Positions 33,766 through 43,953 of a stretch of DNA of 64,000 nucleotides are shown here, one piece after another. Under the pieces are notes generated by a model. The model did not search any database and was not told the origin of the DNA. It worked only from the letters and a program-made list of their open reading frames with translations. This DNA is from Plasmodium malariae (lineage: Eukaryota; Apicomplexa; Aconoidasida; Haemosporida; Plasmodiidae), in the NCBI RefSeq assembly GCF_900090045.1, contig NC_041786.1, positions 2,412,501-2,476,500 of the forward strand. The letters are read 5' to 3'. The translations under genes and the position numbers were made by a program. The stretch's first letter is position 1; every line of letters starts with the position of its first letter.

Positions 33766-36700
33766 ATGGATAGAAAATATCATTTTGGCAAAGGGGGTCG
33801 TAAGAATAACAATTACTCAATAGTTTTTGAAAAAAGAAAGGTAAATAAATCCCATGCAAATTTTATGGATTACGATGATTCCGACAATACTGAAATATTA
33901 AAAAATCATTTAAAAGATTTAAAACAACTAAAAGAAAATGTAATAAAAAAGAGAAACCAATCTAAGGCATTAATAAGAACATTCCTGGATTCTTTTTTTT
34001 CCAATAAAGAAACAAATTATAATTTTGATATATTTTATGATAAGTGTTTACTAATTATTAAAAGATATTTATTAGTGTATAAAGAAATAAATGATATATT
34101 GTTAAAAAGGAGTTCAAAAGATGGCGGAACTACAAACTGTGTAAATGTAAACTCCTCTTTACGTGACGAAGAAGGGGAATATAGGAACAACATAATTGGG
34201 GGAAAAAATGCCCCCATCAGTATTAATAATAATAATAGCCCTGATAATAATTATAACAATAATAATAACGATAATAGTAATATTAGCAATAGAAATTGCA
34301 ACGGAAACTTCAGTAGTAACCACATCAGCGGTAACAGTGGTGTACTGTACGATTTAATAGACAACAATATGCTAATTCACAACAACAGACTACTTTTTGA
34401 CTACGATGATGACAGCGAAATATACACATCAAGTGAGGAAGAAATTGTTATAGAAAGTAAATCCTTTAAAAAGAAAAAGAGCATTAAGGGTAATAATAAA
34501 AATCGAAAGAATTATGCAAATGATTCAGATTATTTGAAAAATAATAATCGGAAAGATGTTTTGAAAGAAAAGGAATATTTCGATAGAATGGAAAAAGAAA
34601 GAGTTACACGTAGATATAAAAAGAGAAGCAAAAAAATATGTTTGCTTAACAGATACCCTTCATATTTAAGAGACCTTATAAGAATTGTAAAAATTGCCAA
34701 AAATCAAGAAAAGAAAATTTTACAGATAAATTTCTTAAAAAAATATTCGGAATATATGAATAGAAATAAATTGAATACATTGTTTAATAAATTGTATATA
34801 TCTAATTGTTATATGAATAACAAAAGTTATATTGAAAAGAAGAAAAAAAGATTGTTGTATCGAATAGTACGTCACAAACTGGTGAATTATCTTTATAAGA
34901 ATCATGATATATTTTTAGAAAAATTATTGAAGAAGAAAAATAGCTACAATAATTTAAGTATAGAAAATATAGAAAAATTACTTGAAACGCATAATTGTGC
35001 TAAGTGCTCATTGTCTTCTACTTTGAAATCTTGCAAAATGTGCAAGGAGAAAGTGAAAATTCTTTTTTATATAACTTTTTATGATAATTTAAATTATACC
35101 TCCATTTTGAGAAATGCAAATAGTAAGGATGGTAAAGGGAATAAAACGAGTGAAGCGAAGCATTTGTTGACACACATTTTTCTTAACAAAAAAGAGAAAA
35201 GGAAAACAATTAATGTAGAGTATGATATATCTTATCATGAAAATAAGTATATATATATGGTATCAAAAAATAATATTTTTTGCCATATATTACATGAAAA
35301 TTACATAAGAGATAATTTTAATGATTTGCTATTGAGAATTAAAAATGGAAGTAGAGGCTATAATTTGTTACATGTCATTTTTAATAAATACAAAAATAAA
35401 AATTATTTTAATTATAAAAAGATGAAACCGTATTTAGAAAATTTCTATCGTTCTACTTCCAGTACAACGGGGAGTAGTACTACCAGCGGGGTAAGATCTA
35501 ATTCCCAAAGAAATATAGAAGGAGGAATATTGTTGGTTGATTCATTTTATGATAATTTTTCAAGTGTAATTGTTAAAGATGAAAAGAATGTAAATATATT
35601 TTATGATAAAGTATTTGAAAATTTTTATAACATATTATATATGGATAAAAGTAGTTCGAATAAAATAATGTACCGTAACGTAGGCAGAAAGGAAATAGAA
35701 GTTGTTAACTGTGATGGGGGAGACTCTGATGCGGATGACGTATTTTCTGGGGGTTCTATAAACGACAAGCTTATGCACTTGAACAATTACAGCCACGGCG
35801 TTGGTAACTATATCGGCAATAACAGTGGCAGGCACCCATCCAATGTAGCAAGACGGACAAGAAACGAAGAAGGCAAATTGACTTTACCAAAAGAAATGAG
35901 CAAAGTGTATATGAATGTGAAAAAGATGAGCAATATTGACGATCAATATATAGATGATGGTGCGTGGGATAAGAATTACCATAATAAGTATTATTACCTT
36001 AAAAAGATGACAAAGAAAAATAGTGAGGTCACAAGTAGAAATGATAATAATATGATGAATAATACATTTAATGATTATTTTAAAAAAATAAATGAAGAAA
36101 CTGCTATTCTAGTAAATAGCGATGATAGTGATGAAAATATCCAATGTAACCGCGGGAAAACCCAATACTTAATGAACTATTTAAAAGGGGTAAACAGTAG
36201 AAATGTCGATGGTAGTACGTGTAATAAATTTATATTAGAAAGGTACAGAATGAGAAATTATAAAAAATATATTATTGTACACCCTTTGATTAATTCGAAA
36301 TGTATAGGATTTAAAATTAATGTAAAGGACATTGCGAATAGGGATCTAGATATATATTGTATTAACAATACAGAATATGTGAATGCGTATAAGAACACTG
36401 TCCACTTTTTGATGAACAGTGTAAATATAGATATGAAAAAGAAGTATGATGAGTATAAAAATATTAGAAGCAGGGTAAATAAGGGGCAAAATGGAGTGCA
36501 CGTAAATGAACTCGACATAAATGGTGCACGAAAAAGTGGAGTACACCCAAATGACGTTGACATAAATGTCGACTATGCAAATGTCGACTACGCAAATGTC
36601 GATTACGCAAATGTTGATTACATAAATGAGAGCAGGAGGAACAAAAATACAGTGAATGAATACATAGTTGTCATAGACGAAAATATGGTAGAGGATAAAT

Positions 36701-38124
36701 ACAAAATTGATATATACGACTATGGCGACGTAACTGCATATATAGTAAATACAAAAAAAGAAAAGAAAAAAGAATTTTATTCCAATTTTATAAGAAATGA
36801 AATATATACGCATAGATGGATAAATAGACTCCAGTTCAAATTACAAAATTATAGTAATGTATATGAACATAGTTATATAAAAAGTTCACATTTGAAACAG
36901 TTAAAGGAGTATTTATACGGGTTACTGATAAATTGTTATTATGAAAATATATATGATGTTTCTTTTAATATATTATTAAGTTCTAATTATAGAAATTTTA
37001 ATCCAGAAAAAGAATATGTTTTAAAAAATATCAGTTATAATTTGAATGGCATTTACCAGAATTTGTTAATGTGTATTCAGAGTGACATTCTTAATTATGA
37101 AAGAATTAGAAGTTCTAATAATAAAGTACTATTAGATGAACCTAGTATTCAATTAAGGGTAAATAATTATTTGTTAAATAATAAGTGGAATAAACAGAAT
37201 AGAGAATTTTTTGATCAAATTATTAACAAATATAGATTTATATTTTTATATTATATGGTATATACATATCCAAAATTTTTACACATTTTTAATATAATTA
37301 AAACAAAAAATTTTAGAGCATATATAAAAAATTGTATGCCTGAAAAGGATAATGATCACCAACATATTCATGTAGAACAAAAGGGTTTTACATCTGAAAA
37401 GAAAATATTAAAAAGTGCCAAGAAAAATAAAATTGAAAACAATATGGAAGAAACATTACTTTCGAAAGATGTGTACTTACCTCCATATAAAGTTGATAGT
37501 AACATATTAAATGCTTTTTCTCTGAGTGACCTATTATTAGTAGATATAAATAAAGAAGAAAACCATTTTGAAAATTCCACCTTTTTAAATGTGTTAAATG
37601 GGGTATCAAGTATAGAAACAGTAGGAAAGCAAGTGCATCCTACTTGTTATAATACATTTTTATTTTACATGCAGAATAATAATCAATATATTAAAAATAT
37701 AATGAGAGTAAATCAAATAGCAACTATATTTTCAATTCTAAATGCTTATCTTTCATTCATAACAGCTCGCTGTTATAATTATTTTAGAACAAATAATCTT
37801 TGGAAATATCTTATATATAATTTTAAAGAAATCCAAAAGACAGAAAATTATGAAGAATTTTCAATTAGGGAAAAAGATTTCCCATCTTCTTTTGTTCAAA
37901 GATTTTTAGATACATTTTTACTTAAAAAAAATGATAGCTATTTTGTTTCAGATCGTACCCAATGTAAACTTTTGGTTTACACGTTATTAATACAGCTGTG
38001 TCTGACGGATAACTTGTTACCATTAAACTTAGCTTTAATAAATAAAAATATTAGTTATACTCTAAGAGAGCTCAATTTTACTTTTAAGGGTAGGAAAGCA
38101 ATATCATTTAATATACAAGCATAG
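33766..38124 (+). CDS. large protein with C-terminal similarity to RNA polymerase I subunit A49
   Basis: 1452 residues in one exon. It starts MDRKYHFGKGGRKNNN and is basic and Asn/Lys-rich, with low-complexity inserts around residues 150-190 (Asn), 580-600 (Ser/Thr) and 930-950 (NVDYA repeats). A cysteine cluster, CAKCSLSSTLKSCKMCKEK at about residue 416, could bind zinc. The last 80 residues look like the tandem winged-helix end of yeast and human RPA49/PAF53: PSSFVQRFLDTF, DRTQCKLLVYTLLIQLCLTD, ALINKNISYTLRELNFTFKG, matching the family pattern of a short helix ending in a Phe, then K-hh-YhhhLhhhh-D, then L..L..hhhG. A role in rRNA transcription is inference. No signal peptide or membrane segments. 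Without the tail I would call it a conserved Plasmodium protein of unknown function. Confidence 0.85.
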   Translation: MDRKYHFGKGGRKNNNYSIVFEKRKVNKSHANFMDYDDSDNTEILKNHLKDLKQLKENVIKKRNQSKALIRTFLDSFFSNKETNYNFDIFYDKCLLIIKRYLLVYKEINDILLKRSSKDGGTTNCVNVNSSLRDEEGEYRNNIIGGKNAPISINNNNSPDNNYNNNNNDNSNISNRNCNGNFSSNHISGNSGVLYDLIDNNMLIHNNRLLFDYDDDSEIYTSSEEEIVIESKSFKKKKSIKGNNKNRKNYANDSDYLKNNNRKDVLKEKEYFDRMEKERVTRRYKKRSKKICLLNRYPSYLRDLIRIVKIAKNQEKKILQINFLKKYSEYMNRNKLNTLFNKLYISNCYMNNKSYIEKKKKRLLYRIVRHKLVNYLYKNHDIFLEKLLKKKNSYNNLSIENIEKLLETHNCAKCSLSSTLKSCKMCKEKVKILFYITFYDNLNYTSILRNANSKDGKGNKTSEAKHLLTHIFLNKKEKRKTINVEYDISYHENKYIYMVSKNNIFCHILHENYIRDNFNDLLLRIKNGSRGYNLLHVIFNKYKNKNYFNYKKMKPYLENFYRSTSSTTGSSTTSGVRSNSQRNIEGGILLVDSFYDNFSSVIVKDEKNVNIFYDKVFENFYNILYMDKSSSNKIMYRNVGRKEIEVVNCDGGDSDADDVFSGGSINDKLMHLNNYSHGVGNYIGNNSGRHPSNVARRTRNEEGKLTLPKEMSKVYMNVKKMSNIDDQYIDDGAWDKNYHNKYYYLKKMTKKNSEVTSRNDNNMMNNTFNDYFKKINEETAILVNSDDSDENIQCNRGKTQYLMNYLKGVNSRNVDGSTCNKFILERYRMRNYKKYIIVHPLINSKCIGFKINVKDIANRDLDIYCINNTEYVNAYKNTVHFLMNSVNIDMKKKYDEYKNIRSRVNKGQNGVHVNELDINGARKSGVHPNDVDINVDYANVDYANVDYANVDYINESRRNKNTVNEYIVVIDENMVEDKYKIDIYDYGDVTAYIVNTKKEKKKEFYSNFIRNEIYTHRWINRLQFKLQNYSNVYEHSYIKSSHLKQLKEYLYGLLINCYYENIYDVSFNILLSSNYRNFNPEKEYVLKNISYNLNGIYQNLLMCIQSDILNYERIRSSNNKVLLDEPSIQLRVNNYLLNNKWNKQNREFFDQIINKYRFIFLYYMVYTYPKFLHIFNIIKTKNFRAYIKNCMPEKDNDHQHIHVEQKGFTSEKKILKSAKKNKIENNMEETLLSKDVYLPPYKVDSNILNAFSLSDLLLVDINKEENHFENSTFLNVLNGVSSIETVGKQVHPTCYNTFLFYMQNNNQYIKNIMRVNQIATIFSILNAYLSFITARCYNYFRTNNLWKYLIYNFKEIQKTENYEEFSIREKDFPSSFVQRFLDTFLLKKNDSYFVSDRTQCKLLVYTLLIQLCLTDNLLPLNLALINKNISYTLRELNFTFKGRKAISFNIQA

Positions 38125-38734
38125 GTCAATGGAAGTTTCAGTGGGAATGAAAGGAAGGAGTGGCCGCTTTATACGTTATTTCAGCACTAAATTTTGACCC
38201 TATGACCGTACATTGCTGAACTGTATATATATTATTAATCGCGCAGTATAATTTTTTTTTTTTTTTCTTTTTTTTTTTAATTGCCATCCCATTTGTGTTT
38301 ACTTCCCAATCTTCCTTTATTTGTGCAACGAACAGTTTATTCGTTCCTTTTCCCACGAAGAGGTAATATTTTTGCGACCATTCATTTTTGACACGTATAA
38401 CATGTTCATACGCATGTATGTACGCATGTATGTGTATATTTATATGAGTACATATGGACATGCCCTATATGTATACTAATTTTCGCTCTCCCAGTAGCTC
38501 CACTTTTCAAATGCCCATTTCCCGTAATTTATTTTTAAATCTTTTTGTTAATTACATGTACAAATTTTACTTCTTTTTTTTTTTTTTTTTTTATTTTTTT
38601 TGGTTTTTACTCATTGTGTTTACTCCAGAAGGGTAATAATAAAGGGTACCTCCCTGTGCTCAGCTTAATGCAACGTACGCATGTTTGTACAAATGTGTGT
38701 ACGTATTATAAGTATACACAAATGTTTGCAGGTA

Positions 38735-38774
<40 letters not shown>

Positions 38775-38984
38775 ACCCATATAAGATGCTTACAAAATGA
38801 TTTGTCAAAAGCTTTAAACATAAAACTGCATTTATTGAACACTAATAAACATAATTCTTCTAGCAACAGTCAAAAAAAAAAAAATAATAATAATAATCAG
38901 AATTGCAATAGCAACAGCAATAGCAATAGCCATAGTAATAAAAGCAAAGGGAAGAGATCATCCCATTTTTCTCATCTAACCAGT
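38125..38984. other. 3' gap between the 33766 gene and the tRNA endonuclease gene
   Basis: Convergent 3' ends. It holds a poly(T) tract near 38580, (TA)n near 38735 and an Asn/Ser-coding trinucleotide stretch at 38880-38945 (plus strand) with no start or partner. A minus-strand frame at 38138-38461 reads plausibly in its middle (KYYLFVGKGTNKLFVAQI), but it starts in CATA repeats and has no good acceptor, so it is not called. Confidence 0.5.
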
Positions 38985-39621
38985 TTACTCCTTTTTTCTT
39001 AGAATTTCCTCGTATCTTACGGTATTGGTGTTTTCATTAAAATAAGCAATTATACCCTATGCAAGAAAAAAGGAAAAAAAAAAAAAAAAAAAAAAGAGTA
39101 ATCATCATATATAAGAAGCAATGAGCTTATCAGGATGGGAGAGGCAAGACACCGATTGATTGCAAATAAATTTGTGGATGAGGGTTAAGATGATCATGTA
39201 CTATGCCCCTTTTCCATACATCATTGTTAACAACTTACTTTCTTTTTAACACTTTCGCATATTCTACTAATTATAATTTTCTCTTTATGATTTAATGTAG
39301 TATTCTCTTCTTTTATAAAGATGAGAGCAAAACCATGCTCATGATCAGTGGTATCTAAAAAAATATAGCAATTGAGCTTTTAACAGTTTATAAATTTTTG
39401 CAGTAATGTAACAAATATATATGGAGCTCTGCAGTTCGCACGGATTTACACTTTCAAATTATATGCATATATATATATATATATATTATAACACCCCCTT
39501 ATATATAAATATAACCTTTATACAGCACAAAATCAGCCCCGTATTTTATCCCATCAACCACGATGAAGTGTTTGCTCAAGTCACTAAAAACGATTTCTCT
39601 TTTGGAACTTCTATTTGTCAT
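38985..39621 (-). CDS. tRNA-splicing endonuclease subunit (SEN34-like catalytic core), three exons
   Basis: Cuts the intron out of precursor tRNA. Exons 39621-39516, 39354-39239 and 39056-38985 have GT..AG borders and matching phases and give only 97 residues. The product is essentially the bare endonuclease fold: DGIKYGADFVLYKDTTDHEH, RICESVKKKGIIAYF, TVRYEEILRKK. Tyr34, His42 and Lys73 have the same spacing (8 and 31 residues) as the catalytic Tyr/His/Lys of human TSEN34 (Y247, H255, K286; LVYPGDPLRFH and SVRK), so it should be active. Both introns are about 160-180 nt and AT-rich. Human SEN34 is about 310 residues and yeast about 275; the N-terminal domain is absent here. No exon is longer than 40 codons, so the gene is easily missed. 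Convergent with the 33766 gene. Confidence 0.8.
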
Positions 39622-40357
39622 TGAAAAAAAAAAAATATATTATCTAATTGTATATATATTGATAAAATTCGTACATTTTTAATTTGTTTTTTAGTATTTT
39701 TTTATTATTTATTTTTTTTTTTTTTTTCATATTGGCTTTTATAATTGAACAAACTATTATGCATATACATAGCATAATAGGAAATACTCAAGCATGCGAA
39801 AAGATTGAGAAGTATTCTTTTTTGTTTTATAAAAAGAAGAGTGCGAACGGTTGGGCATTCTATATGCCGTTATAAAATGAGAAAAAAAAAGAAAAAGAAA
39901 AAAGAAAAAAAAATTTAATTAATATTTTGAAATAGCTCAAAAATGAACTAACAAAACGATGAAGCGATACAATGATATTATGTATAAAGGATAATGCTGC
40001 AAATCCATAAAATGGTTTTGAAAAATTTATACATAAAAAAAATTTTTTTAATGCTTAACAATATGCAAATAAATCACGGCTCAAATGCTACGGTTCTACA
40101 AAAATTAAAGGGGGGGGGGAGAACATGTTAATGTTTTCAATTTTGCGCAAGTTGAAAATGCGCATGACGTGAGAAAACAGCACTTAAAAAAAAAAAAATA
40201 AGATAAAATAAAAATAAAAATACATATATATATGTACACATATGTATACCGCGCCAACATAAGCTATACTATGCGCGCTAGCACATGCAAAAGAGCTGTC
40301 CTTTTTTCGAGTTTCCCATTTAGCATGCCCTTCAAGCGCCTCTCATACGTATGATAT
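39622..40357. other. gap between the tRNA endonuclease and SPF45 genes
   Basis: AT-rich spacer with a G9 run near 40111 and poly(A) tracts; no gene seen. It should hold the 5' region of the endonuclease gene and the 3' UTR of SPF45. Confidence 0.6.
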
Positions 40358-42178
40358 TCAGTCGACTTTCAAATTGGTGGTGTATTCTTTCTCATCTGCA
40401 AAGGAAGCTTCAACTCTTCTACCAGCAAAGGTTCTTCCTTTGAATGTGTTCAAGGCATTTTGTGCCTGATCAGATGATTCATACTCACAGAATATTTTAA
40501 CAGCAAAAGCATCATGTAAGTTTTTGTCAATTACAATATTGCTATTTAGTAAGTTTCCAAATTTTGAAGCTTCTTCTTCGATTTCTTCTTTTAACGTATC
40601 ATCTACTTCATCAACAGTTACTAGATTAGTTAGCTGAATGATCCTTGAAATAGTTTTACTATCACAAGAATTAATGCTATCATTTGAATTATTTTTTTTT
40701 AAAATAACAGGTGCTTGTATTATTACCCCACTTCTTTTATCTACCTTCTGTAATATCAATGGAGCTTTAATACCCTGTTTGTCTTTACCTAACCCTTCAC
40801 CTTTTTTCCAACCCATTTTTTCCATCATTCTAGTAGCGAAATCTTTCTTCACAGGGGCGTCAACTTCATTATTCGATCTGTCAAACGGTTTGTCAATCGG
40901 TTGTTCATTCGGTTGGTCAACTAACTTATCATTTGGATAGTCATACGTTATACCATATGTCTTACCATAAGCTTTACGTGAAACCATTTCTTTGCCTTTG
41001 TTCATATAATCATCATTACTGTCATCTATCATTTTTTCCATGTTATTTGTATTATACAAATTATGTGGTATTTTGTTCGTTAATTTTTCAGTATAGATTA
41101 TATTCATTTGTTCATTTTCATCTTCCATTGTTTTGTACTCCTCTCCTATTATTTTTCTTTTTCTCTCTTTTAATTTATATTCTTTTTGCATATTATTTTC
41201 TTCATCTTGTTCCTCCTGTGATAATATTGTGCTATTTACATAATCTTTCCTATTCTTTTCTGCATTCAATAAGTGATCCTTTGTCGTGTAGCAATTTTTA
41301 TCTGCATATCCATAATTCGCATTCTTACTCATCTTATCATATTCCTTTATTGTAGTTCTATTGCTTTCTTCTTTCGTTGTTTCTTCCATTTGTTCTTCCT
41401 CTAGTTTTTTTCTCTGCAATGCTAATAGAATTAATTTTTTCCTTTTTCTTTCTTTTATAATTTTATTTAAATCGTTAGGTTTATTTGGATAGTAATCTTC
41501 GTTAGCATCTGTTATGAAATATTTCTCATATAAGCCATTTTCAAAATATGTATTCTTTGAATTATTATTAATACCATCGTCATTTAAATTATCCATTTTG
41601 TTATTACTCTCATTAAATTTGCCATATTCTTTGTTCATTTCTTCGTTTCTGTCTTTCCTCGACTGTTCTCGATTGTCATCATGCCCAGAACCACGATGGA
41701 TATTATGACTACTAGCTATTTGTTCGCTTTTGTTACTCTGCTGTATCTTATTCAGTCGATAACTAATTTTCTTTAAATCGTTTTGAATGGACTTATTTAT
41801 ATTTATTATTTCTATATTGGTATCACTTCTTATACTTTCATTGCTTTTCATACTATTATCTTTACTTATAATTTTATCACCGCATGTTAATATGGCATCT
41901 TCATCATCTCCATAATTGGAGCCCTTTGTAATGAAACCTTTATTCCCTCCATCCTTATTATTATCATAGCTGTTTTGTAAATTCTTTTCCTTGTTTACAT
42001 TTTTTATATTTGCAATTTTCTTCTGAACAATTGCAGGTGTTATTAAAAATTTGTTTATTTCAATATATGTATTTTTTCCCTCATTTGATGTGTTCGTATT
42101 TTCACCTTTCCCTAATTTGTTACTACTATTTGAGTTTGAGGAAACTGGGGGGGGTAAATCCCCGTACAGGCTATCCAT
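40358..42178 (-). CDS. splicing factor SPF45/RBM17-like (G-patch and UHM-type RRM)
   Basis: Second-step and alternative pre-mRNA splicing factor of the nucleus; SPF45 binds ULM motifs of SF3B1 and U2AF through its C-terminal UHM. 606 residues. The start MDSLYGDLPPP matches the conserved N-terminus of the family (MSLYDDLG). A long charged, coiled-coil-prone middle (residues about 60-430, with Lys/Glu-rich KERKRKKLILLALQRKKLEE) leads to a G-patch at about 437-470 (FATRMMEKMGWKKGEGLGKD) and an RRM at about 510-600 ending TFKGRTFAGRRVEASFADE. The GRTF replaces the GRYF of the human UHM, keeping the Arg-x-Phe feature that marks ligand-binding UHMs. Single exon. Longer than the roughly 400-residue human protein because of the Plasmodium-type inserts. 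Confidence 0.88.
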   Translation of the reverse strand: MDSLYGDLPPPVSSNSNSSNKLGKGENTNTSNEGKNTYIEINKFLITPAIVQKKIANIKNVNKEKNLQNSYDNNKDGGNKGFITKGSNYGDDEDAILTCGDKIISKDNSMKSNESIRSDTNIEIININKSIQNDLKKISYRLNKIQQSNKSEQIASSHNIHRGSGHDDNREQSRKDRNEEMNKEYGKFNESNNKMDNLNDDGINNNSKNTYFENGLYEKYFITDANEDYYPNKPNDLNKIIKERKRKKLILLALQRKKLEEEQMEETTKEESNRTTIKEYDKMSKNANYGYADKNCYTTKDHLLNAEKNRKDYVNSTILSQEEQDEENNMQKEYKLKERKRKIIGEEYKTMEDENEQMNIIYTEKLTNKIPHNLYNTNNMEKMIDDSNDDYMNKGKEMVSRKAYGKTYGITYDYPNDKLVDQPNEQPIDKPFDRSNNEVDAPVKKDFATRMMEKMGWKKGEGLGKDKQGIKAPLILQKVDKRSGVIIQAPVILKKNNSNDSINSCDSKTISRIIQLTNLVTVDEVDDTLKEEIEEEASKFGNLLNSNIVIDKNLHDAFAVKIFCEYESSDQAQNALNTFKGRTFAGRRVEASFADEKEYTTNLKVD

Positions 42179-42281
42179 ATGCCCTCGCTCTTTATATGAT
42201 AATAATTTTGATTATTTGTAATTAGCCAAAAAAATAAAAAAATAAGGAAAAACGGAAGAAGTGAAAAGGGAAGAAGAAAAG

Positions 42282-42328
<47 letters not shown>

Positions 42329-42488
42329 AAAAGAAAAAGAAAAAGAAAAAGAAAAAAGAAAAAGAAACAAAAAAGATAGAAAAAAAGGAAAAAAACAAAA
42401 CAAAAGTACTATAGCTTCTTCGTACGTCTTTGCTTAGTATCACTACAAAAAAAAAAGTATGGTGAAGAAACATTCACACCATGTTTCA

Positions 42489-42519
<31 letters not shown>

Positions 42520-42650
42520 CAACATATGGGGAGACTCTGAGTGAAGTGTGGGCTTGCCATAGGTAAGCTCACAATAATACATATGCACATAAATATATAT
42601 ATATACATGCACGTACATAAGTTTTTAAATATCTATGTATGCATATATGT

Positions 42651-42700
42651 ATTTTGCGGCATAATATTACTACGCCCCTACACTACGTTTGCCGCAAAAT
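42651..42700. other. perfect 11-bp inverted repeat (hairpin, 28-nt loop)
   Basis: ATTTTGCGGCA at 42651-42661 is the exact reverse complement of TGCCGCAAAAT at 42690-42700. On the minus strand the hairpin begins two bases after the TAG stop of the coding-like exon at 42703-42808, so it could be a 3' UTR structure. Confidence 0.7.
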
Positions 42701-42702
42701 AA

Positions 42703-42808
42703 CTACTTTTTCTCTTCCATGAAGTAAAGGCACAAATAATCTTTTACGTCAGTATAATTTTTTAAGGTATACAGAATTGATTGGTTCTTCTGTTCTATAA
42801 CTCTGACC
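42703..42808 (-). CDS. candidate 3'-terminal exon of an unidentified small gene
   Basis: Minus-strand frame of 35 codons behind an acceptor (AATAAG): VRVIEQKNQSILYTLKNYTD then VKDYLCLYFMEEKK and stop. The residue mix and lack of Asn/Lys runs are unlike the surrounding AT-rich DNA. A 10-nt piece ending in donor GGGTAAAA behind a long pyrimidine tract near 42935 would join in phase as an upstream micro-exon (PIG), but the true upstream exons were not found. I do not recognise the protein. It could also be chance, since a neighbouring frame (KGQSYRTEEPINSVYLKKLY) is open over part of the same DNA. Confidence 0.35.
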
Positions 42809-42940
42809 CTTATTTAATTCTGAATTGTTTCGTTCAACACATAGAGCTAAAGTAGTTCATGTGTTTTGTGGAAATATATAGTATACAAGTATACTAACAT
42901 GAAGATAATTTTTTTCGAATTAGTTTTTACCCTATGGGAG

Positions 42941-42978
<38 letters not shown>

Positions 42979-43953
42979 CATAATATATATATTCATACAT
43001 ATACATTTATATACGTGTAGTGGTAAAAATTAAGAAAAAATTCCACGAAAATTTGAAAGGATGGAATACAATTATTTTTGTAATTAATAGATTGCTATGT
43101 TGTGTTAAGCTATTTTAAGCTGGGTTAAAATGAATTAAGGTAAATTTTTTTAATTTGCTTAATAATCTCTTTTCACAAAATAGGTGTTATCTTAATTAAA
43201 AAAAATTAAAAGGCAAAAAAAAGTAAAATTAAGACCATATGTTACTAAGATGTATATATATATATATATATATATTTACTTATACATACGAACACCGCGT
43301 GAATATTAAAATAAAAGCACAAATTAACTTTAAAAAGGGTAAAATTCAAACATTAAAAACAAGGCAAAACGAGAAACAATGTAATACGTATATGATGTTC
43401 ATTATACAAAATTTAAAAAAGGTATCAAATGAAAACATTTTTTATCCCAATAATAATAAAAATTAACCCACAACAAATTCTTCTTACTTTTGTTTATATT
43501 TAATATGAATATAACAAATTGTAGACACTACAAAAGGACGAACAATAATTCATATCGTCAAAAAGGAAAAATGTGCATATGCGAAATTAACGTAAACAAA
43601 TGTACATATATGTCTATAATTTGTAGCATTCTTCATAGATAGATTTTAAAAACAAAACGAAATAAAATGATATATAAAAATTTGTGATATGGGCTTAATA
43701 ATCGATAACTTATATATACGTATAAGTAAACACATCATCAGTTCCTTTTTTCTTTTTATGACATATTTAGATATACCATTTTTTTATGCGATAATATTCT
43801 AATAATTGCAAATACAGCCGTAACTGCATTAGTCATTTGCTTTAAGGCTCGACGATGCATTGTTTTTACAAGTGAACGTTATTCTATTAAAATACTACAT
43901 GTTCTGTTTATCGTTAGGCGTGATATATGGCTTTGGCACCGAAGGGGGAGTTA

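Larger units (their letters stand above)
42179..43953. other. 1.8-kb gap between SPF45 and the NAF1-like gene
   Basis: Poly(A)/(GAAAAA)n around 42275-42360 and long A-runs near 42500 and 42940. The stretch 42640-42870 is richer in GC and contains a coding-like minus-strand exon and a perfect hairpin, called separately. A plus-strand frame at 43280-43466 (IKAQINFKKGKIQTLKTRQN...) has mixed residues but no partner exon. Confidence 0.45.

Noticed and set aside
38138..38461. Minus-strand frame containing KYYLFVGKGTNKLFVAQI as a fourth exon of the tRNA endonuclease
   Set aside because: The endonuclease frame already ends properly at 38985 after the last beta strand, and this frame has no acceptor close to its plausible part.
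38769..39002. Plus-strand Asn/Ser-rich frame
   Set aside because: Trinucleotide tract antisense to the 3' flank of the endonuclease gene; no start in good context and no partner exon.
42212..42473. Phe/Ser-rich minus frames upstream of SPF45
   Set aside because: Poly(A)/(GAAAAA)n read in reverse.
42651..42700. Hairpin whose loop contains TAATATTAC, the nonamer of single-stranded DNA virus replication origins
   Set aside because: The nonamer is pure A/T apart from one C and is expected often by chance here. There is no Rep gene or other viral sequence nearby, and the stem differs from known origins.
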